Both the position numbers and the translations under genes were made by a program. A model generated the notes under the pieces. The model was not told where the DNA came from, searched no databases, and saw only the letters and a list, made by a program, of their open reading frames with translations. A stretch of DNA of 64,000 bases from Pseudomonas xantholysinigenes (GTDB lineage Bacteria; Pseudomonadota; Gammaproteobacteria; Pseudomonadales; Pseudomonadaceae), in the NCBI RefSeq assembly GCF_014268885.2, contig NZ_CP077095.1, forward strand, positions 4,850,001 through 4,914,000, in the 5' to 3' direction. Numbering within the stretch: the first letter of the stretch is position 1; every line of letters starts with the position of its first letter. Below are positions 58,864-64,000 of this stretch, piece by piece.

Positions 58864-60621
58864 ATGCGCCGCCTGTTTTTCCTGCTGTTCCTGCTGCTGG
58901 CCAGCCCCGCCTTCGCCACGGGCCTGCTCGACAACCGCCCCAGCGCCACCCTCGGCGCCGTCTCCAACAGCGCCGATTTCCTGCCGGTGCACGAGGCCTT
59001 CAAGCTCAGCCTGGTCCAGGCCGATGCCCAGAGCGTCAAGCTGCGCTTCGTCGCCACCGACGGCTACTACCTCTATCGCCATCGTTTCCAGTTCCGCAGC
59101 GAACCTGCGGACATCAAGCTGGGCACGCCGAACATCCCCAAGGGCGAGGCCAAGCATGATGAGTTCTTCGGCGATGTCGAGGTGTATCACGGGGTACTCG
59201 ATATCGAACTGCCCCGCAGCGATGCACGAGCCTTCACCCTGCTGGTGGGCTACCAGGGCTGCGCCGACAAGGGCCTGTGCTATCCGCCGGAAACCGCACG
59301 GCTGAGCATTGACGGCGAAGGCCCGGCACAGCCGGCCGCCAGCGAACCGGGCTGGAGCTGGAAATCCCTGGCGCTGTTCTTCCTCGCCGGGCTTGGCCTG
59401 ACCTTCACCCCCTGCGTGCTACCGATGCTGCCGATCCTCTCCGGCGTGGTCCTGCGTGGCCAGGTCGGCGGCCTGCGCGGCTTGTCGCTGTCGCTGGCCT
59501 ACGTCTTGCCGATGGCCGCCAGTTTCGCCGTGCTCGGCGCGCTGATGGGCCTGTTCGGTGCCGGCCTGAACCTGCAGGCACGGTTGCAGTCGGCCTGGGT
59601 GCTGGTGCCGTTCGCGGCATTCTTCGTGCTGTTCGCCCTGGCCATGTTCGGCCTGTTCGAGATCAAGCTGCCCCAGGCCCTGAGCAGCCGCCTGGACAGC
59701 GTCGCCAACCGCACCAAGGGCGGCTCGCTGCTGGGCGCAGCGATTCTCGGTGTGCTGTCCAGCCTGCTGGTGTCGCCCTGCGTCTCAGCACCGCTGGCCG
59801 GTGCTCTGCTGTACATCAGCGCCAGCGGCGATGCCCTTGGCGGCGCGCTCAAGCTGTTCGCCCTGGGCCTGGGCATGGGCGCTCCGCTGTTGCTGGTGGC
59901 GACTGGCGGCGCGGCCTGGCTGCCCAGGAGCGGCCCGTGGATGAACACCGTGAAGAACGCCATCGGCGTATTGCTGCTGGGCCTGGCCATCGGCCTGCTC
60001 AGCCGGGTGTTGCCGGGCCCTGTCACGCTGTTGCTGATCGGCCTGCTGGCCGCTGGCGTGGCGCTGTTCCTCGGCGCCCTCGAATTCGTGGTCAAGACCC
60101 CGCGCGAGCGCCTCGCGCAACTGCTTGGCCTGGCGTTGCTGGTCTATGCCCTGGCCTGCTGGTACGGCGCGCTGAGTGGCCAAGGTGATCCCCTGCGACC
60201 ACTGCCAGCGCCGGCCTCGGCGAGCAGCACAGCCGTGGCCAAGGCCGATGCCTGGCACAGCATAACCACCCCGGCCGCCCTCGACGCGGCCTTGGCCTCG
60301 GCCAAGGCCGCCGGACAGCCGGTGCTGCTGGACTGGTACGCCGACTGGTGCATCAGCTGCAAGGTGATCGAGCACGACGTGCTCACCGCGCCAGCGGTGC
60401 AAGCGCAACTGGGCGCGTTCCGCCTGCTGCGCTTTGACATCACCGAGAGCAACGCCGCGCAGCGCGCCCTGCTCGACCGCTACCAGCTGTTCGGCCCACC
60501 GGCACTGATGTTCTTTGCGGCGAACGGCAGCGAAATGACCAGCGATCGCGTGATCGGCGAGATAAACGCCGGCGATTTCGCGCAGATCCTGGCCCGCGTG
60601 CGCGGTCAACTCGGGCTATAA
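58864..60621 (+). CDS. dipZ: Thiol:disulfide interchange protein DsbD/DipZ
   Basis: A 585-residue inner-membrane electron relay delivering reducing power to the periplasm. After a signal peptide (cleavage near AFA, 17-19) comes the DsbD alpha domain with GCADKGLCYPPE (Cys132, Cys138), a membrane domain of about eight helices with TFTPCVLPML and VSPCVSAPLAG (Cys near 183 and 304), and a C-terminal thioredoxin domain with WYADWCISCKVIEHD (CxxC near 495-498). All six catalytic cysteines are present. Confidence 0.95.
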   Translation: MRRLFFLLFLLLASPAFATGLLDNRPSATLGAVSNSADFLPVHEAFKLSLVQADAQSVKLRFVATDGYYLYRHRFQFRSEPADIKLGTPNIPKGEAKHDEFFGDVEVYHGVLDIELPRSDARAFTLLVGYQGCADKGLCYPPETARLSIDGEGPAQPAASEPGWSWKSLALFFLAGLGLTFTPCVLPMLPILSGVVLRGQVGGLRGLSLSLAYVLPMAASFAVLGALMGLFGAGLNLQARLQSAWVLVPFAAFFVLFALAMFGLFEIKLPQALSSRLDSVANRTKGGSLLGAAILGVLSSLLVSPCVSAPLAGALLYISASGDALGGALKLFALGLGMGAPLLLVATGGAAWLPRSGPWMNTVKNAIGVLLLGLAIGLLSRVLPGPVTLLLIGLLAAGVALFLGALEFVVKTPRERLAQLLGLALLVYALACWYGALSGQGDPLRPLPAPASASSTAVAKADAWHSITTPAALDAALASAKAAGQPVLLDWYADWCISCKVIEHDVLTAPAVQAQLGAFRLLRFDITESNAAQRALLDRYQLFGPPALMFFAANGSEMTSDRVIGEINAGDFAQILARVRGQLGL

Positions 60622-60799
60622 CTTCCCGCAGCCTGGGAAAAATCGGCGATCCAGTGACCAGAGTTAATTATCCGGTCACATACTTTGCGCGAACCTCGGA
60701 CATCGTGCTGGCTATTGCCGGGAACTGGACACCCATCGCCGGTTCCGGCATAGTCGCCGCGCTATGTCGAATTGCCCTACAAAACCGAAGGAACTGCAG

Positions 60800-61252
60800 A
60801 TGGCAACCCTACTGGTGCTGCACGGCCCCAACCTGAACCTGCTCGGCACCCGTGAACCGGGCCACTACGGCGCGGCCACCCTCGCCCAGATCAATCAGGA
60901 CCTGGAGCAGCGCGCCCGCGCCGCCGGTCACCACCTGCAGTACCTGCAGAGCAATGCCGAGTACGAATTGATCGACCGGATCCACGCCGCGCGCAACGAA
61001 GGCGTGGACTTCATCCTGATCAATCCGGCCGCTTTCACGCATACCAGCGTCGCATTACGTGACGCGTTGCTCGCGGTGAGCATCCCATTCATCGAAGTGC
61101 ACCTGTCCAACGTGCACAAGCGTGAACCGTTCCGCCACCACTCCTACTTTTCCGATGTCGCCGTAGGGGTGATCTGCGGCCTGGGCGCCACCGGCTACCG
61201 GTTGGCCCTGGAGTCCGCGCTGGAACACCTGGCTGCCAACGCACAGCCCTGA
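60800..61252 (+). CDS. aroQ: 3-dehydroquinate dehydratase, type II
   Basis: A 150-residue dodecameric dehydroquinase of the shikimate pathway. [16 protein letters not shown] near 10-25 holds the catalytic tyrosine and arginine, [18 protein letters not shown] near 74-91 the conserved asparagine region, and [17 protein letters not shown] near 99-115 the catalytic histidine. AAGGAA precedes the ATG. It leads into accB-accC, the usual Pseudomonas order. Confidence 0.97.
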   Translation: MATLLVLHGPNLNLLGTREPGHYGAATLAQINQDLEQRARAAGHHLQYLQSNAEYELIDRIHAARNEGVDFILINPAAFTHTSVALRDALLAVSIPFIEVHLSNVHKREPFRHHSYFSDVAVGVICGLGATGYRLALESALEHLAANAQP

Positions 61253-61352
61253 TGACACAAGGCCTTGGCCCCGATGGGCCGAGGCCCGGAAGAAACGTTT
61301 TCGACACGTTTTCAAACTACGTCCCCGACCGAACCTTGGGAGTTGCTGATTA

Positions 61353-61826
61353 ATGGATATCCGTAAAGTCAAAAAGCTGATCGAACTGCTGGAAGAGTCC
61401 GGTATCGACGAACTGGAGATCAAGGAAGGCGAAGAGTCCGTACGCATCAGCCGTCACAGCAAGACCCCAGCCGGCGCCCAGTACTTCGCCGCCCCGGCTC
61501 CGATGGCCGCTCCGGTTGCCGCTGCCGCACCTGTTGCCGCTGCTGCTCCAGCCGCTGAAGCCGCTGCCGCTGCCGCTGCTCCAGCCCTGAAAGGCACCGT
61601 GGTCCGTTCGCCGATGGTCGGTACCTTCTACCGCAAACCTTCGCCAACTTCGCCGAACTATGCCGAAGTCGGTCAAGCCATCAAGAAAGGCGACACCCTG
61701 TGCATCGTCGAAGCCATGAAGATGATGAACCACATCGAAGCCGAGATCGGCGGTGTGATCGACGCCATTCTGGTGGAAGACGGCCAGCCGGTTGAGTTCG
61801 ACCAGCCGCTGTTCACCATCGTTTGA
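61353..61826 (+). CDS. accB: Biotin carboxyl carrier protein of acetyl-CoA carboxylase
   Basis: A 157-residue BCCP. An N-terminal helical region (1-35), an Ala/Pro-rich swinging linker (about 37-80), and the biotinyl domain with the EAMKM motif, biotin on Lys123. The PxxGTF thumb region ([13 protein letters not shown]) of acetyl-CoA carboxylase BCCPs is present. It is followed 17 bp later by accC, and the pair supplies malonyl-CoA for fatty-acid synthesis; both are essential in most bacteria. Confidence 0.97.
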   Translation: MDIRKVKKLIELLEESGIDELEIKEGEESVRISRHSKTPAGAQYFAAPAPMAAPVAAAAPVAAAAPAAEAAAAAAAPALKGTVVRSPMVGTFYRKPSPTSPNYAEVGQAIKKGDTLCIVEAMKMMNHIEAEIGGVIDAILVEDGQPVEFDQPLFTIV

Positions 61827-61843
61827 TTCGCGGAGAACCAACG

Positions 61844-63199
61844 ATGTCTGGGAAGCTTGAAAAAGTCCTGATCGCCAACCGTGGGGAAATTGCCCTGCGG
61901 ATCCTGCGTGCCTGCAAAGAGCTGGGCATCAAGACCGTCGCCGTGCACTCCACGGCCGACCGTGAACTGATGCACCTGGGCCTGGCAGACGAGTCGGTCT
62001 GCATCGGTCCTGCATCGTCCAAGGAATCGTACCTGCACATCCCGGCGATCATCGCCGCCGCCGAAGTGACAGGCGCTACCGCCATCCACCCGGGCTACGG
62101 CTTCCTCGCGGAAAACGCCGATTTTGCCGAGCAGGTGGAAAAGTCCGGCTTTGCCTTCATCGGCCCGAAAGCCGACACCATTCGCCTGATGGGCGACAAG
62201 GTTTCGGCCAAGGACGCGATGATCAAGTCGGGCGTGCCGACCGTGCCGGGTTCCGACGGCCCGCTGCCGGAAGACGAAGAGACCGCGCTGGCCATCGCCC
62301 GCGAGGTTGGCTATCCGGTGATCATCAAGGCCGCCGGTGGCGGTGGTGGTCGCGGCATGCGCGTGGTGCACAAGGAAGAGGACCTGATCGAATCGGCCAA
62401 GCTGACCCGCACCGAAGCCGGTGCCGCGTTCGGCAACCCGATGGTCTACCTGGAAAAGTTCCTGACCAACCCACGTCACGTGGAAGTGCAGGTCCTGTCC
62501 GACGGCCAGGGCAACGCCGTGCACCTGGGCGACCGTGACTGCTCGCTGCAGCGCCGTCACCAGAAGGTCCTGGAAGAAGCCCCGGCTCCAGGCATCGACG
62601 AGAAGGCCCGCCAGGAAGTCTTCAAGCGTTGCGTCGACGCGTGCATCGAGATCGGCTACCGCGGTGCCGGTACCTTCGAATTCCTGTACGAGAACGGTCG
62701 CTTCTACTTCATCGAGATGAACACCCGCGTCCAGGTCGAGCACCCGGTCTCGGAAATGGTCACCGGCATCGACATCGTCAAGGAGATGCTCAGCATCGCC
62801 GCTGGCAACAAGCTGTCGTTCCGCCAGGAAGACGTGGTCATCCGCGGTCACTCGCTGGAGTGCCGGATCAACGCCGAAGACCCGAAGAAGTTCATTCCGA
62901 GCCCAGGCAAGGTCAAGCACTTCCACGCCCCGGGCGGCAACGGCGTGCGTGTTGATTCGCACCTGTACAGCGGTTACTCGGTTCCGCCGAACTACGACTC
63001 GCTGATCGGCAAGCTGATCACCTACGGCAAGGACCGCGACGAAGCCATGGCGCGCATGCGCAATGCCCTGGACGAGATCGTCGTCGACGGCATCAAGACC
63101 AACATCCCGCTGCACCGCGACCTGGTGCGTGATGAAGGCTTCTGCAAAGGCGGCGTCAACATCCACTACCTCGAGCACAAACTGGCCAACCAGGAGTGA
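61844..63199 (+). CDS. accC: Biotin carboxylase subunit of acetyl-CoA carboxylase
   Basis: A 451-residue ATP-grasp enzyme carboxylating the biotin of Acc[19 protein letters not shown] near 10-27, [14 protein letters not shown] near 80-93, the glycine-rich loop [14 protein letters not shown] near 159-172, and [20 protein letters not shown] near 289-308 with catalytic glutamate and arginine are all intact. The ATG at 61844 is chosen from the usual [15 protein letters not shown] start. Confidence 0.98.
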   Translation: MSGKLEKVLIANRGEIALRILRACKELGIKTVAVHSTADRELMHLGLADESVCIGPASSKESYLHIPAIIAAAEVTGATAIHPGYGFLAENADFAEQVEKSGFAFIGPKADTIRLMGDKVSAKDAMIKSGVPTVPGSDGPLPEDEETALAIAREVGYPVIIKAAGGGGGRGMRVVHKEEDLIESAKLTRTEAGAAFGNPMVYLEKFLTNPRHVEVQVLSDGQGNAVHLGDRDCSLQRRHQKVLEEAPAPGIDEKARQEVFKRCVDACIEIGYRGAGTFEFLYENGRFYFIEMNTRVQVEHPVSEMVTGIDIVKEMLSIAAGNKLSFRQEDVVIRGHSLECRINAEDPKKFIPSPGKVKHFHAPGGNGVRVDSHLYSGYSVPPNYDSLIGKLITYGKDRDEAMARMRNALDEIVVDGIKTNIPLHRDLVRDEGFCKGGVNIHYLEHKLANQE

Positions 63200-63219
63200 T
63201 CGCGTTAGCGTGATGCATG

Positions 63220-63246
63220 AAAACCCCGGCCCAGGCCGGGGTTTTT
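63220..63246 (+). terminator. Intrinsic terminator of the accBC operon
   Basis: CCCCGGCC and GGCCGGGG form a GC stem with a tiny loop; AAAA precedes and TTTTT follows, so it could act in both directions. It lies 20 bases after the accC stop and 30 bp before the second IS110 copy. Confidence 0.93.
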
Positions 63247-63276
63247 GTTGCCCGCAAGGCAGGCACGCCCCCCTGT

Positions 63277-64000
63277 AGATACCGTCTTGACCCTCACCCC
63301 GCAAGAGGGATTTTGGGGTCAAACGGTATCCCCGACTTCACCACCCCGTAAACCAGGTGCAGCAGCTTGCGCATCGCCGCGCAGACGATCTGTTTGTAAG
63401 CTTTGTGCCGGCTGCTCAACCGCTCTGCCAGTTCCTTCACAACAGGGTTATGTCTGATTGAGACAGTGCCTGACATCCACAAGCCTGCACGCAGCCTTGA
63501 GGCGCCTGTACGCGAAATAGTGCTCTTACCTATGAACTCTCCCGATTGCTGCACCACTGGGTTTAAGCCTGAAAACGCGACAATCGCAGAAGGGCTTTGG
63601 TATTTCAGTGGATCGCCCAGTTCGGCGAGCAGCAACGTAGCAGTGGTGTCACCCAAACCATCAATCGAGGTAATCAGCTCACGTCGCTTGCGCAGGTCTG
63701 GATCATCATCGATCGTCTGCTCGATGGCCTTCCTGGTCTTTTCCAGCTCTTCGTTGATGTGCCCGATTACGTCTTGAATCGACTGCTGTACCGCATCTAG
63801 TGCGACATCCAAACGATTCTGCTCCATCTGGCGCATTTCCTTGAGGTCGTCCAGTCGCCGCACCAGAGCACGCAAGCGGCGCTGCGCAGGGGGCTCAGGC
63901 TCCCACTGGCGAAGCGAGACAGCCTTTTGTTGGCCATAGGCAGCAATGACTTTGGCGTCAGCCTTATCTGTTTTGACGCGCCGAAGCTCCACGTCAGCGA
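63277..64000 (-). mobile_element. IS110-family insertion sequence, second copy (cut by window edge)
   Basis: The sequence from 63277 onward repeats that of 21870 onward, in the same orientation, with no difference that I could find by eye. The left junction is again after CCTGT, so both copies used the same half-site. The 5' noncoding part and the far junction lie beyond the window. Confidence 0.93.
63294..64000 (-). CDS. IS110-family transposase, second copy (partial)
   Basis: The C-terminal 235 or so residues of the same 323-residue transposase; the start and the DEDD residues Asp8 and Glu58 lie outside the window. The visible protein is identical to copy one from VELRRVKTD to the C terminus. 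Confidence 0.93.
   Translation of the reverse strand, partial: ADVELRRVKTDKADAKVIAAYGQQKAVSLRQWEPEPPAQRRLRALVRRLDDLKEMRQMEQNRLDVALDAVQQSIQDVIGHINEELEKTRKAIEQTIDDDPDLRKRRELITSIDGLGDTTATLLLAELGDPLKYQSPSAIVAFSGLNPVVQQSGEFIGKSTISRTGASRLRAGLWMSGTVSIRHNPVVKELAERLSSRHKAYKQIVCAAMRKLLHLVYGVVKSGIPFDPKIPLAG

Noticed and set aside
61460..61590. GC-rich tandem repeat in accB
   Set aside because: This is the Ala/Pro-rich linker normal to biotin carboxyl carrier proteins.

Overview
The window is chromosomal DNA from a high-GC gammaproteobacterium, almost certainly a Pseudomonas of the putida group. The evidence is the gene order speA, SUI1-like factor, Nudix, DUF2333, GcbA-type diguanylate cyclase, chemoreceptor, dipZ, aroQ, accB, accC (the same order as the P. 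aeruginosa speA-accC block), the omega-amino-acid:pyruvate transaminase / methylmalonate-semialdehyde dehydrogenase pair, and abundant Pseudomonas-type REP palindromes. No rRNA, tRNA, CRISPR array or prophage was seen.

Layout. 1-10 kb: beta-alanine/beta-aminoisobutyrate catabolism (mmsA, transaminase, LysR and RutR-like TetR regulators), an IMPACT protein, a short-chain dehydrogenase, an 8-oxoguanine deaminase-type amidohydrolase, an adenine deaminase-type enzyme and an ArsR-like regulator. 10-15 kb: a Bcr/CflA transporter and a copper-efflux module (copZ, a small exported protein, copA, cueR) with two readable CueR operators. 15-22 kb: AraC regulator, a thiolase divergent from a FabG4-like reductase plus MaoC hydratase, a MazG-like hydrolase, CmoM, and two DUF4136 lipoproteins. 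21.87-23.09 kb: a complete IS110-family element; an identical copy runs off the right edge at 63.28 kb. 23-38 kb: a complete Tad/Flp pilus locus with PprA/PprB-type regulators and its own prepilin peptidase. 38-40 kb: an orphan TpsB transporter. 40-48 kb: pbpC and an alpha-2-macroglobulin (yfhM-type) gene with a small membrane-protein gene between them on the other strand. 48-50 kb: a MATE transporter and a RAYT transposase gene bracketed by REPINs. 50-63 kb: the conserved speA-to-accC block, ended by a strong terminator.

Most interesting signal. The 236-nt noncoding stretch upstream of the IS110 transposase can be read as a bridge RNA. On the minus strand it has, in order, a 5' stem-loop, a loop whose two arms match the two halves of the target site, and a loop whose two arms match the element's own ends, all around a CT core. 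The inferred target is the arm of the REP palindrome that is also scattered here as REPINs and flanks the RAYT gene, so two unrelated mobile systems (RNA-guided IS110 and RAYT/REPIN) appear to converge on one repeat family. Other points worth a look are a cluster of DnaA boxes at 5.3-7.0 kb, a relocated tadG, a stand-alone receiver beside flp, and an exported protein gene lying between two CueR operators.
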